Below, piece by piece: positions 1 to 11,991 of a DNA stretch of 64,000 bases. The stretch covers positions 194,873,322 to 194,937,321 of the forward strand of contig OY294067.1 of assembly GCA_958510875.1 (NCBI GenBank), read 5' to 3'. Position numbers and translations under genes: made by a program. The notes beneath the pieces are model-generated. The model searched no databases and was not told the DNA's origin. It saw only the letters and a program-made list of their open reading frames with translations. Source of the DNA: Endomychus coccineus. Lineage: Eukaryota; Arthropoda; Insecta; Coleoptera; Endomychidae. Each line of letters opens with the position of its first letter. Within the stretch, counting starts at the first letter, position 1.

Positions 1-1360
1 ATGAATCCAAGGCAGCTGCTATGGCATCGTTTGTTCTGAACAAATTAGTTTTTTCTTCGGTTAATTTGTTCTGTGACATTGTGATCAAATCTGATACAAT
101 TTCAGACACTTTCTCTAACCATTTAGATTCAGCAATAAGGCTTGGTGTCAATAGGCCCATTATACTTTCTTCTGTCGCTGTGAGGGTGTCATTCTTAATA
201 TAAATGTATTGACAAGCAGCCCGCCAATTCTGCAAGCTGTTAAGGAACAATTTATCCAACGTTTTCGATTCTGAATGACTTCGGAATAATTCGTGTTTTA
301 GAATTATATCACAAAGATTGATCATCTTGGAAGCGATATTTTGTTCTAAATTGAAATAATTATCTCTTATCTTTATGGCATTTTCGAATGCTGCAGAAAT
401 TTCTACAACACTCGGATTCGCCCCTTTTGCCCAATTAAGTCTTTGATGAGCACTATCAATTAATTGTAACTGTTTCTGCCAGATACTTTTGAATTTATCG
501 TGGATAGTCTGCAACGATGATGATTGTTTTTTAAGGTCTAGAAGAAATTTACTTCTGACCGAATTACATATATTGAAACTCGATAAAACGTCCTCATACA
601 TGAAATTCTGGATAGTTATTTGGCTATGCAGTCTGACCTGAATTGATTGTAAAAGAGCTACTTTTTGTTGTACTTTCTTAGTTTCTTGAATTTTAATCCA
701 AGCCTGTTTCAGATTACTTTCTAAGCTGGAAGCTTGTGATAAGATATTTTGAGAATATAATCCCTGTTTTAAGAACAAATTCCAGGCTTTATGGTATAAG
801 TCATCCAATGGTACCTTAATCTCTGCTCCTATGTCTCTTTGTTCAATTTCTTCTACCATATCAAATCCTAAGTGCTGCAAAAGGTAACAAGTAGTGTATG
901 CGATATTTTCCGTGGCGATTCCTAACAACTGCCTAGATATAAAATCAGCTACAAATTGACGTATTGGTTTCACTAGCTGTTCATCAGTGTAGGCAACACT
1001 TGTTGTACCTTTAAACGATTCGCACATTTCGTGACTCAAATTGAAAAAATCTGTCATCGCTTGTATCCTTTTTAATAGAAATATATTCTCTAAAATACTA
1101 TGTACTTTCGGGTTACTTATGTGAGCAGAAATATTTTTCGCATCTTTCACTTGATCAATCTTTTTCCATGAATTCGGCACATCAAGAATCTCGAGAGATT
1201 TTATTAAATTATTCCATTCAGTGGTTAACTCTTCGAATAAACCGTTGAAGCCCACTAATAACATTTTTCCTGGAGTAATAACATCAGATTGGGTACATAT
1301 CATTTTGAAAAATCCAGTCTTCAGAATAGAAACCCTTTCCAGAACTGATTCATATGAAGG
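1..1360 (-). CDS. Smg1: SMG1 exon 7 (C-terminal insertion domain, runs off the window)
   Basis: Minus-strand reading frame that stays open from 1360 to base 1 and continues beyond the window, about 453 codons. It encodes the long helical insertion that SMG1 proteins carry between the kinase domain and the FATC tail; in the family this part helps SMG8/SMG9 regulate the kinase. Seen directly: family-like segments such as ITPGKMLLVGFNGLFEEL near the start, KPIRQFVADFISRQLLGIA, and LNWAKGANPSVVEI further on. The acceptor is a pyrimidine tract ending TTCTTTCAG at 1361, and the exon starts in phase 0, which matches the phase-0 end of the exon at 11991-10677. The FATC domain is not in the window. 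No frameshift or stop was seen. The intron before it (1361-10676) is 9.3 kb of transposon debris. Confidence 0.9.
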
Positions 1361-1554
1361 CTGAAAGAATGTTTGGTTGTAAGCATTATAAGATTATTAA
1401 TATAAAGAACATATACTTTGTTTCTATCTCTTAAGATATTTATAGTCCAATATAAGCAAAAAACAACAAACGATGTAGCAGTTTGAATATGAATAAATAC
1501 AAGAGGGAAATTGAATAATTGGAATAAGTAATAGGGTAGAGTTACCAAGGTAAT

Positions 1555-1577
1555 TATTAATAATAATAATAATAATA
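1555..1577. repeat. (TAA)n microsatellite, tail of a non-LTR element
   Basis: About seven TAA/ATT units. On the minus strand they directly follow the 3' end of the non-LTR fragment next to it, so they read as its short-repeat tail. Confidence 0.7.
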
Positions 1578-2460
1578 TAACTTTATTAAGAATATAAATA
1601 CTCTAATGGGAGGCGAAGATCTAGCATAAGCTACTCAACTTGACCCCCCAGACGAGCAAAATTATCCATACAAATTCTAAACCTAAGCCTAATTTAAATT
1701 GACACAAAACAAGAAAATGACGATCCAGTATGTCGACGAGCAATGAGAACACACTCTCAGCCCTCCGAAAATATTCTGTCTCTAAGCCTCAAACGAGAGC
1801 TCTTTACTGACAAGTTCTCATGCTGTAAACAGTACTTATTAAATATTACCGGCGCATTGTACGAAAAACATCTACGAAACATGGAAGAACGAAATCTAGG
1901 CAAGGACAGTGTATTTACATGTCTCAAATGAAGATTATGCACATCCTGTCTAAAAGTAAGCTTCTGTCTCAAGTAAAGTGGTGACGAGGTAGACAACAAT
2001 TTACAAACAAACATTGAGAAGTGGTAACTGTATAACTGGTCAACCCTAAGCCATCTGAGCTCCTTTATCTTATGTGAGATGTGGTCAAACTTTGCAAAAC
2101 CAAATAACCAATCGCCTGGAATGACGAGGTCGCAGCAAAAAATGCACTTTACAGCCTCTGTGCCACTCTTGTTAAATGAGTCTTCACAGTTCTCAGTTAG
2201 ACTCATTGAAACACTATCCACCGGAGAACATCTATCACATAACCAAGAAGAAATTTCATAATCGCTAGTCATCTGATGATATACAGATACAGGAATCTTG
2301 ACGCAATCAAGATGAAAAGAATTCTGACACGTAACACAACATCGTCATAGCGATCCACTTTTTGCTCGCATTTACCGCAAGTCAGACCGCGTGCCTTGTT
2401 CGGCATCACGACTTCTACTGATTAGAATTACTAATTAGAAAACTTTATGCGGAAATATAT
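1578..2460 (-). mobile_element. Decayed non-LTR retrotransposon: ORF1 PHD-like finger joined to an ORF2 C-terminus
   Basis: Minus strand. At 2410-2230 a frameshifted cysteine/histidine pattern (CGKC, then a frame change, DCVKIP, then WLCDRC) resembles the PHD-type finger of CR1/jockey-like ORF1 proteins. The 171-codon ORF 2272-1757 then passes without a break into a stretch typical of the region after the reverse transcriptase domain in such elements (KIKELRWLRVDQLYSYH; MFRRCFSYNAPVIFNKY). The central ORF1/ORF2 part, including the reverse transcriptase, is missing, so an internal deletion fused the two ends. An (ATT)n tail closes the 3' end. It lies in the same orientation as SMG1, inside an SMG1 intron. 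The clade is a judgement from motif style only. Confidence 0.6.
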
Positions 2461-3322
2461 TAGGTAGGTACAAATGGATGACGGGGAAATTTTATATTAT
2501 CAAAACATTGAAAAGAATGCTGTAATAAAAGTCTAACTGATTGTCATCATCTTTTATACATATAAAAATATCAAATGTTTCTAGGGTTTAATTTAAAACC
2601 TGTATTATACAAAATTTCAACTCAAATTTGGAATGGTAATTCATATTCAAAATATGATAAGAGACTAATAGATCGAAAATGTTTCCGTAACTTATATCTA
2701 ATTTCTATATATTTTACTATGGTAGATCAAGTGTTAATACTGAGTGTCCCTTTCGAATTGAGCAAAACAAGGTTTCCCATTGGTCAACACTGATAAATCT
2801 ATTTCCGGTAAGACCGGAAAAACTGTCAACTGCGTCACAAAAAAGAAGATATAAAAAAATGCTTCAGTACAAATTTAACGATAAAAGTTAAACTTTTTTG
2901 GGGATGCTTCAACTGTCATTGAGGGAACAAAAAAAATGTAAGTGAAACAAAATAAAATTTAAAAATAAATTCAGTTTTACATCATGTATGTATACACAAT
3001 TCCACGATACAAGTGAAACTGAAATTTTTTTTAATTCTGTTTTTTTTTTTTTTCACCTTACATTTTGATATCGTTTATCGTTACATGTTTTTTTGTTTCC
3101 TTAATGACTTAGCATTACCAAAGATTTAGATAAAGATATGGAAGATCATCTTCCAGCTTTCAATATTAACAATTGATATTATTTTTCATATTGTGATGTT
3201 AAACTGAGCATTATTATTTATGAACGAAGCATTCAAAATACTTGACTAGCACAATTTTCAAATCAATGAAATATTTCCAAATCTACTTTCGATAATTTCA
3301 TTACTCAACACTATTATATTAG
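2461..3322. other. AT-rich intron sequence, nothing recognised
   Basis: SMG1 intron DNA with long A and T runs (for example near 3040). No coding frame with recognisable homology, no LTR and no clear inverted repeat was seen. Confidence 0.5.
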
Positions 3323-3507
3323 AGTTGAGAGTTACAAATAATACTTTGTAATTATTGTTTTATAATGCATATAATCATTCGTAATCTTCTTTTTATTTGT
3401 ATTCGTTTCCTATGTAACCTATAATCAGTGAGTCAGTTTTTGTATAGTACATTAAAATGTATATCTTTGCGAGTTATTTGTGTTCAATTTGAAGTCAAAC
3501 TTCTTCA
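3323..3507 (+). repeat. 5' LTR of the copia relic
   Basis: 185 bp, aligned over its whole length with 6246-6429. Both copies share an opening like GTTGAGA(A/G)NTACAAATAAT and the closing AAGTCAAACTTCTTCA. Many substitutions separate the two copies, so the insertion is old. Confidence 0.8.
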
Positions 3508-6245
3508 GGTTATGGACCGAGAACGTTTATGGGAACGTGCGCATAGATTATTGTTAACTCATAGTACCATATATTTTGTCGATTGTATTGAGATGGGTTG
3601 TTGAGTCAATTTGAATAAAATGACTCATTTAAAGATTCAAATAAATAAATTGACAGGCATTGAGAACTGGACAAAATGAACACATCAAATGGTTTTGTTG
3701 CTGAGTTATCAAGGACTTGAGGGAATTGTCATGGGACAAACCATCTGCCAGTATTTGAAGGAGCTAGGACAGTAGAGCAGAAAAGGGTGCTTGCGGATTT
3801 TGAGAAGAATGATGCACACGCTGAATTATTGTTAACAAATGTGCTGATGTGTGATAAAGTCGTCAAATGAAGCACGGCAGCGACTTCTTTCCATTTGTGA
3901 GCAATGTTCGGGACATCGGTTAGATAGTATGCCAGAAAAGTTTTTGGTTACAATGATCGGACTGTTGGTATATTGGAACAAATTTCCCCTCTACAGCATG
4001 ACTGAGTGATGACTTCAAACTTCAGGTAAATGTTCAATTACAGGAGCAACTTTTAATATTACGGATAACCTCTACTTTACCAGATGAGTACAATAGTTTC
4101 CGGCAAGTATGGGAAGTAACTGTTTTTAATGACGAAGGGACAACTCATTGAACACGTCTAAGGATGGTTTAATTGCATGTAGAAGGAGATTCATCAAGTG
4201 CCTTTGTTAATAATGAAAAGAATGAAAGATCAAAGAAAAATTCAAAAGTATTAAATGTTAAAGGTGTCAGAAATAGGGTCAATTTTGCCGTGCGATCAAA
4301 TCAGCTTAGTCAGCGAATTCAAAAAACATTAATTCTTCAGATCAAGTCGAACAAGGGGCTGCTGCTTTCGTGAGTTCTGCTCTTATGTGCAATTTGAAGG
4401 AGTTTGATGCACATTTATGGATAAAAGATAGTGACGCCACAGCACACATCTCACCGTGAGTACTTTCAAACTTACATAATGTTTTATGAACCAAGTGTGG
4501 AAATAGTTGAAGGCACAAGGATCAAAGCACCTGTGTGTGGATATGGTGCCATAAAATGTGGAGATGGAAGTCGAATCATTTAGAAAATGCTGCTTCTTTG
4601 TACAAGGGGTTATAAGAGGTATACTGAAGTCACTGGAACCTGGACAGACTTCCTAAACCAGGTACTTGAATGACGGATTAACAATTTTGAATATGCGAGC
4701 AGTAGGTAGACAACACAAAGTTTTGGAGAACGCAAAAATTAAGCTACTTGGCTGGGTGAATTGATAAATTCTGATGTTCGTGGGTTTATGCCTGGGAAAT
4801 CGGTAGGTGGTGCAAGTTATTTTGTTTGCTTCAAGGATGATTTTTCAAAGTTTCGAGGAGTGTTTGTCCTGCGGCATAAGACTGAAGTTGAAGACTAATT
4901 CAATCAATTTTTAGCGGAAACTGATTTGGCTGAACACAAGATAAAACAATTTCTTTCGGATACAGGAAAATAATTTGATAATAATGCAGATGGTCCTCTA
5001 GTTGATGGTGAACTTGATAATAACGAAGAAAATACAGCTGATCAAGATCAATTGCGCAGGGTTTGTCATTTACGTCATCGTAGAAAAATTAAACGTCCCT
5101 CGTATTTTCAGTACGCAACATTGACTACTACGGAAGATGTGGATCCTGTTTCTTTTAGGCTAATGATGGAATCATCGGAGACCAAACAATGGAAACTAGC
5201 TATGAATGATGAGATGAAATCTTTATAAGAGAATGATGTTTCGGAGCTAGTTGATTGTTCAAAGGGCAAGAATTTTATAGGTAATCGATGGGTTTTCCGT
5301 GAAAAAGTTAAACAAATGCGACTATTGATAAGTACAAAGCGCGATTGGTTGTTGAAGGATACGTACAAAAACCAAATATTGATTATAACGAGACTTTCAG
5401 CACAGTTGCAAGATTTGATACTGTTGGAACTGCTGTGTCGTTGCGACCGAGAAAATAATCTTGCGAGAGTTTGACGTGAAGAGTTTTCTTATAAAAAATT
5501 ATACCGAGACTATTTCGAAGATATTCAATATGAATGAAGCTAAGAGTGTGAATGTACTTGCAATTAGTGAAGTTATCGAAAAATAAAGAAATAGCTTTCA
5601 ATGTTCCTTAACAGGAGGCAATAGGAAATCTCATGTACTTAACGACTGCAACAAAACCGGATATAGCGTTTGCAACAAACAAGGCTTCTAAACAACTGAA
5701 CAAGGCAAGAAAAAGATATCTGAAATTTACGAGGTACCATCGTGTATGAACTTCATTACAAACCTGACGCATCCTGGTGTTTTAGAAGATGATAAATGCT
5801 GATTCCGCTGGTGATATAACAACATGTTCAACTTCAGGGATGATATCAAGATCTAGTGGAGGCTAGTGAAGGTGCTAAGAAAGCAATTGGGATAACTCGA
5901 ATGCTGAATGAAATTTTAAATCTAAATAATGTACCACCAACCTTGTATATTGATATAATGCAAGTACCGTGAAATTGGTTCAAACGCTGAATATCATAAG
6001 CGCTTTAAACATAATAGAAGTGCGTCACTACTTTGTATGAGAGAAACATTGAAATCGTTCTTTGTATGTACAACATTTAGCGAGTGAAAACCAAATTCCT
6101 GATATAATGGCGAAGCCTCTCCCATGAGAACGTTTCGAAAAATTGCGTGATGTGTTGGGATTATCTCTCTGAAAATAAAGTAGTGAAGTAATTCCTGATT
6201 TTGAGTAATTTTTGAAATTGTTTGAAATTAGTATTTGAGTAGAAG

Positions 6246-6429
6246 TGTTGAGAACTACAAATAATTCTTATAATTGTTTTATAACGCATGTAATTTTTCG
6301 TAATTTTCTTTTTATTTGTATTAGTTTCATAAGTAACCTATAAAAAGTAAGTTCGTTTTTGTATGGTACATAAAAATATATATTTCTTAAAAATTTCATC
6401 AGTGCTCACTTTGAAGTCAAACTTCTTCA
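6246..6429 (+). repeat. 3' LTR of the copia relic
   Basis: 184 bp, begins TGTTGAGAACTACAAATAAT and ends AACTTCTTCA, partner of 3323-3507. Confidence 0.8.
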
Positions 6430-6638
6430 AGTAGGATGTATATGTTAATTCAACAAATATTCAAGAGTCAATTTTTTTTTCCACCAAATGAAAACTCATT
6501 ACTTAGAATTGAATTCACTCGCTAGATGGAAAGTGATAGATACATATTTGAAGATTCATTTTGGTTAAATTTTGCATGATTTTTACAACATTAATCAATA
6601 TAAAAAATGAAACTATTCTGATAAATAAAAAATTGATA

Positions 6639-7226
6639 TCTAATATATAAAATTCTCGTGTCACAATGTTCGTTCCCATACTCCTCCGAATCGGCTCGAC
6701 CGATTCTTATGAAATTTTTTATGACTTACTGTCTGAGAATCGGCTACTATCTATCTTTCAAACCCTCAAGTGATAAGGGGTGTTCACCCCAAAAAAATTT
6801 TTTTTTTATTTTTTATTATGTGGCATTGAAAAATACATACAACCCTAAATTTTCACTCCTCTATCACCAACCCCTGCTTTTTAATAGTCATTTTAATAAT
6901 TTTATCATTTTTTATCCCGCTCGATAACATCAATTATTATCACTTGGTAAGTTATCCCCTCCATGTGTCTACCCGATGTACACATGAATTACATAAATCT
7001 CGAGTGGCTTGCAAAAAGAGCAATTTTAGCGGCAAAATATGTGGACGTTGACATTTTGAATCTGAAGATACAACAGTTATTGCCAGGGGACTTGGTATCA
7101 TATAAATCTATTGATACAGTTTGCGATGCCACTGAAGCTGTAAATTTTCATTTTCATTTACTGGTTCTGACTTATTCATTCAACAACTGTAATTTCAACA
7201 AATTGTATTTTATTATTTTCATTTAA
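6639..7226 (+). mobile_element. Helitron fragment with helicase C-terminal remnant
   Basis: The left part starts TCTAATATATAAAATTCTCG, a style of terminus seen in insect Helitrons (5'-TC after an A). At 6963-7150 the plus strand encodes a stretch very like the C-terminal part of the PIF1-type helicase of Helitron Rep/Hel proteins (WLAKRAILAAKYVDVD; QQLLPGDLVSYKSIDTV). The Rep domain and most of the helicase are absent. A 3' hairpin with a CTRR end was not located. The helicase motif is the firm part; the terminus is inference. Confidence 0.6.
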
Positions 7227-7230
7227 CCAT

Positions 7231-7967
7231 TCTTGTATATCACATAAATGATGGTGGATTCTTATAAATTCACTAAAAGTTCAAATTCAATCCTACGTAG
7301 GAAGTTGTTTTGATTCATTTCCCTAATCGACATTCTTTGATTTGAATAAAATATTGGTTTGGCTACAGGAACCTGCTACTACAACCAGCATGCAGTATAA
7401 ATATACATTGCGCCACCAATTTCCATCGTTTTTTCACAGTTTTATCTTTGAATATCCATGTTTCACCCAGATATTTTTAGTAATAACAATTTTTCACCTT
7501 AATAAAGATGAAGGAAAATGTTGTTATATTGCATACACTCACACATACGTCTGATATAACCGATGGGCAACGTTTTAAGATTTTCAGTAAATATCTAGTT
7601 CCGATCTGGCTGAAAATTAGTGGAGAATTCATTCATTATTCACATTAGTTTGTGGTTAGGTTAGTTTACACATATCTCCTTCTTTTTAACATTGGACAAT
7701 ACAGAATTTCGACAACTTACAGATTCACTATCAATAGCGAGTAACAGCGCTTCCCTGTGGTGCCACATAAAAAGTTTCACTTTAATAACGGCAGTAAAAT
7801 TGCTCCAGTATTTACCCATATTCAAACTACTACATCATTTGTTGTTTTTATCTTATATTTGATCTCTTATGTTTAATCAGACATTTGTTAGTGTTTCATA
7901 ATTCAAGTGATATAAAAAATGAAAATTGTTTTTTATTATACATAACAATATTTTGAATTAACACAAA
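7231..7967. other. AT-rich intron sequence, nothing recognised
   Basis: No supported gene, repeat or structured site was seen between the Helitron fragment and the foldback element. Confidence 0.5.
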
Positions 7968-10391
7968 TAGGCCAGTACAAATAGTATTTGAACAACAAAA
8001 AATTTCGTTACAGCAATCTGACAGCGGGATATTGTAGAACAAGATATTGTAAAAGAGGGAAAAATAAATCGAACCGACAGCTGCTATCCGGGGTGGAATG
8101 GGGTGTGTTTTTACGGGTCGAAAACAGTTTTTCGTGATTTCTGGCTAAACCGTGCATTCTATCAGAAAAAGTTAAGTATAAAAGTTGTAGGGAATAAAAA
8201 GAGTACTTTTGTACTCACCATTTTTAGCCTAATCTCAAAATTGTTCGACAAAAATGGAAAAACCGGTTTTTCCGGTTTTAAATTTTTTTCTTTGAGAAAT
8301 AAAACTTTATGGAGCTCAAACTTTGGCAAAAGATACCTCTATTTATTGCAAAAAGGCAGTAATTTTTTCGGAGGGAAACATTTGGAGGTTGTTGTTAAAT
8401 TAGATTTAAGAAAAAAAAAATTCAAATTTTTAACTGCGATTCCTCTTAAAACTACGCCTCCTACAGAGTTCTGTTTTGGCTCACTTACTCGTTGTTACGT
8501 CTACTTCCGATAAATGGTAAAAAAAGGTATACTGCAATGGAAAAAATGGCGAGAAAATTGAAAAAAACGAAAAATCGCCTTTTTTTCGTGGTAATTTGCA
8601 TATTTATCGTTTAATAATTGTTATTAATTAATAAAATCATTTTAATTTTTCTATGTTTATCGAAACTACAATATTGTTCCTTTAATTATTTTATAGATCG
8701 AGTTTTGATATGATGTCATGCATGTCTAAGACAGCAAATTATATCTGCTACAAACAATATATTCGTATATTCGTAATCGCAGGATACGAATATGGGAAAT
8801 TTAAGGAGCTGTTTTCGAAGCTAAAGACTGCATGCGAACGCAACCAGAGGCCTTCTAAGCCAATGAGAGGTCGAGACGGCATATACTATAGTCGTACCAA
8901 CTTATGTTTAAATTGTTTTAATTTACATGTGTTTTAATTTACATTGTTTTAATTTAGAAAATTGCCCAAATGCTGAACTTCCACAAATTTCCATACACGG
9001 AAGTGACTCGGAAACAGATCAATGTACTATAACTGAAACAGTACTCATTGAAACTTTCGAAAATACTGGAAAATCGTTCAGTTTTTTTTAATTGGACGAA
9101 GAAGAAGTACTACACTCTGCGAAGAAAGCAAGACTAGAGAAAAATACATCTATGGGAATGCATACTTTTTTCAATTTAGTTTTTTAAGCATGTTGAAAAT
9201 AACATTAAATTTTTTTACCGCTTTTATGAATTTCATGTTGTTAATGTTTACTACCTAAAAACAGGAGGGATCTGTTTCAATTCTTCCACGATGTATTATT
9301 TTTTATTGAACTTTTTTATATAAAAACTTGCAATATAAACTTGTTCAGTGCAACATGCAAATAATGTCTTATAATTGAAAACCACTCTACAAAACCCGTA
9401 TATATCATTGTAGATCTACTACATTGCCTATTGTATGATTATATTTTGTTTAGTAAACTAATTGATTTCGAAAAAAAAACTAAAATTGTTATTGAATGCA
9501 AATTGGGAATGTTCATTTCTTATGTTTCGTTTGATAGTAACAATTCCATGTACGACGATCGTAGAAGTCATATATTCGTATCCTGCGATTACGAAGATAC
9601 AAATATAGCAGATGTCTTAGACATGCATGACATCATATCAAAACTCGATCTATACAATAATTAAAGGAATAATATTATAGTTTCCATAAACATAAAAAAA
9701 TAATAATGATATTATTAATTAATAACAATTATTCAACGATAAATATGCAAATTACCACGAAAACAGCGATATTTTTGTTTTTCAACTTTCCCGCCATTTT
9801 TTCCAGTGCAGTATAACTTTTTTTACCGTTTATCGAAAGTAGACGTAACAAAGAGTAAGTGAGCCAAAACAGAACTCTGTAGAAAGCGTAGTTTCAAGAG
9901 GAATCGCAGTTAAAAATTTGTTTTTTTTTCTTAAAAATCAAATTCGACAAGAACTTTCATATATTTCCCCCCGAAAAAATTACTGCCATTTTGCAATAAA
10001 TAGAGCTATCTTTTGTCGAAGTTTAAGCTTCATAGAGTTTTATTTGTCAAAGAAAAAAAAATTAAAAACCGAAAAATTGTTTTTTCGCATTTTTGGTGAA
10101 AAAGATTTTGAGGGTAAAAATTGTGGATACAAAAAAGGTAGATCTTTTTAGTCCCTACAACTTTTACATTCAACTTTTTTGATAGAATGAACATTCAACT
10201 TTTTAGTCAGAAATCATGAAAAACTGTTATCAACCCCTAAAAACACACCCCATTCCATCCTGGATAGCAGCTGTCGGTTCGATTTATTTTTCCCTCTTTT
10301 ATAATATCTTGTTCTACAATATCCCGCTGTCAGATCGCTGTAACGAATTTTTTTTTTATTTCTAATATTTTCTCCTATTAGTACTGGCCTA
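7968..10391. mobile_element. 2.4 kb foldback element with about 0.8 kb inverted arms
   Basis: The left arm (7968 to about 8800) reappears inverted as the right arm (about 9566 to 10391). Both ends carry TAGGCCAGTA. Shared inner marks include GACAGCGGGATATTGTAGAA, GACAGCTGCTATCC, and the innermost TATTCGTAATCGCAGGATAC. The arms differ by many substitutions and small indels. The roughly 760 bp between them contains short plus-strand remnants (KPMRGRDGIYYSRTN near 8860; DEEEVLHSAKKARLEK near 9100) that look like pieces of an element protein but were not recognised. ORFs at 8103-8513 and 9918-10151 lie inside the arms and are counterparts of each other, so they are not treated as genes. Confidence 0.8.
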
Positions 10392-10676
10392 AAAGTAACG
10401 GGTGTCACTATTGTTTATAAAAGTAATCAAATTCATTCATTTTTATAGATAATTCCACTACTCATTCCACCAATTTCAACTATAAGATTTGAAGTTACAA
10501 TCATATGTTTGTGAACTATTATTCTCTGTGATTTCTATTCCAGAGTAGAATGAGTTAATGTTAATCACTGGGTCAACATAGAAGTAAAGAGAGGATTGAT
10601 ATTTTTTACTGGAATATTCTATATTATGTGATTATATCTGTGTGAATGATGAATAATAGAGCTTAAATATACTCAC

Positions 10677-11991
10677 ATTTACTTCCATTTGCATCAAGAG
10701 GCAAGGCAAAATTTTAAACATTTGCATAATCATATCTGGAATAGAAAATCCTATACTTAATATAAGGCTGTTCAAATCGGATATTATCTGAAGCATACTC
10801 GGGTCTTCGTTTTGCATTTTTTTCATAGTCTCAGGCAGGATTATAGTGTGGAAATTGAAATACAATTCATCCAAGCCTTTATATACATTGTTAGTGATTC
10901 GTACACAATTGATAATTTGGTAGAGTAACAAATGTTCATCGTTAGGTCGCAACGGCAAATTATTAATCAAATCAACCGCTCTCGAACTGCTCAAAATTAA
11001 ATCATCGAGGAACCAATCGCCATCTCGTGATGTCAATTTTATTAACCACTCACCACTACGGTGAGCGGTCGTTTCAAGAGTCAAGAAGTTTCTGTTTAAT
11101 ATTAACAATTCTGTGGCTATGACAAATCCAAACGCCAAGTCTGCTTTCTTTTCGCAGCCCAAAAACGTGGTGATTCCTGATCTAGCATTGGCATATACTT
11201 CTTCCAGTGTTTGAATATCGGTGGCACGACTAACAGACATATCTTCATACATTTTATTCAGTTGGCCCACAGTTTCCTTATAAAAACTATCCAAGAGAAC
11301 GATAAAATTAACAGGATACTTTGAGTTCGTTGTCACATCTAGAAACGATTGAAAATGTTCGTATATTAAATCGCAGGTTTCAACATTTGCATTTTCCAAC
11401 AAAATAGAACACCATTTCAAGTAAAGCCACATTCGATGGCTTTCTTTAAACTTTTTTGGACATTGACTTATTATTGCTTTATACTCTTGTAAAACCTGCA
11501 GACATTTTTGTATGGAGTTATTATAAAGTTGCCCAAGGTGTGCGATATTTCTTTCAGAGTCCTCGCATTGTGATACAACTTCATCCTTGCCAGCGTTATG
11601 TAAGAATTCCTTAACGAGATCGAAAACGTTCAAGTCGTCAATTTGGGAAATACTTTTCAACTCGATTGACCATTGTATAAATTCTGAACTATCCAGAGTA
11701 TTAACACCGTCCGAATAATACTTCAAATGGTTCTCACATTCTGCAACCACAGTGTATAAATCTTTCTTTGCAGTTTCAAGAGTATCCTTTGTTTTATTGT
11801 ATGAATTGTATTTTATTGGTAAACTGTGTAATGGATGCTTATTCACACCTTGTGCTTCTGCTTCCTTCACAGAAGCCATTTGTTGATGTAAATCTTGTAA
11901 AACATCTTCGTCATGAGATATTTCATTATCGATCCTCAACCATGTAATTAACATTTCCGATAAGCCATCTATATTTTGTATTATATCATTT
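10677..11991 (-). CDS. Smg1: SMG1 exon 6 (start of the C-terminal insertion domain)
   Basis: 1315 nt on the minus strand. The acceptor GTTTCAG ends at 11992 and the donor GTGAGT starts at 10676. The exon begins with one base that completes a codon left open with two bases by the exon at 23889-23627, and it ends in phase 0. The product is helical, with a coiled-coil-like opening, and family-like stretches such as LTSRDGDWFLDDLI near 11030 and EDPSMLQIISDLNSLI near 10790. It is part of the large insertion after the kinase that is characteristic of SMG1 among PIKKs. The reading frame has no break. The in-frame ATG at 11954 is internal and not a start. Confidence 0.93.

Larger units (their letters stand above)
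3323..6429 (+). mobile_element. Degenerate Ty1/copia retrotransposon with both LTRs
   Basis: Two direct repeats, 3323-3507 and 6246-6429, bracket copia-type debris on the plus strand. In order and in shifting frames: gag-like sequence (about 3700-3870 and 4170-4370), protease region (DAHLWIKDSDATAHISP near 4410), integrase core (YFVCFKDDFSKFRGVFV near 4820, with the acidic stretch near 4950), reverse transcriptase start (KQWKLAMNDEMKSL near 5190, then [10 protein letters not shown]) and RNase H debris (near 5630-6000). Many stops and frameshifts make it inactive. The sequence just after the first LTR begins GGTTATGGACC, like the initiator-tRNA primer site used by copia. Its integrase resembles that of the copia relic at 37-39 kb, so both may come from one lineage. 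Confidence 0.85.

Noticed and set aside
8103..8513. 136-codon plus-strand ORF
   Set aside because: Lies wholly in the inverted arm of the foldback; its counterpart in the other arm (9918-10151) is not conserved as protein, and the sequence is T- and K-rich without any motif.
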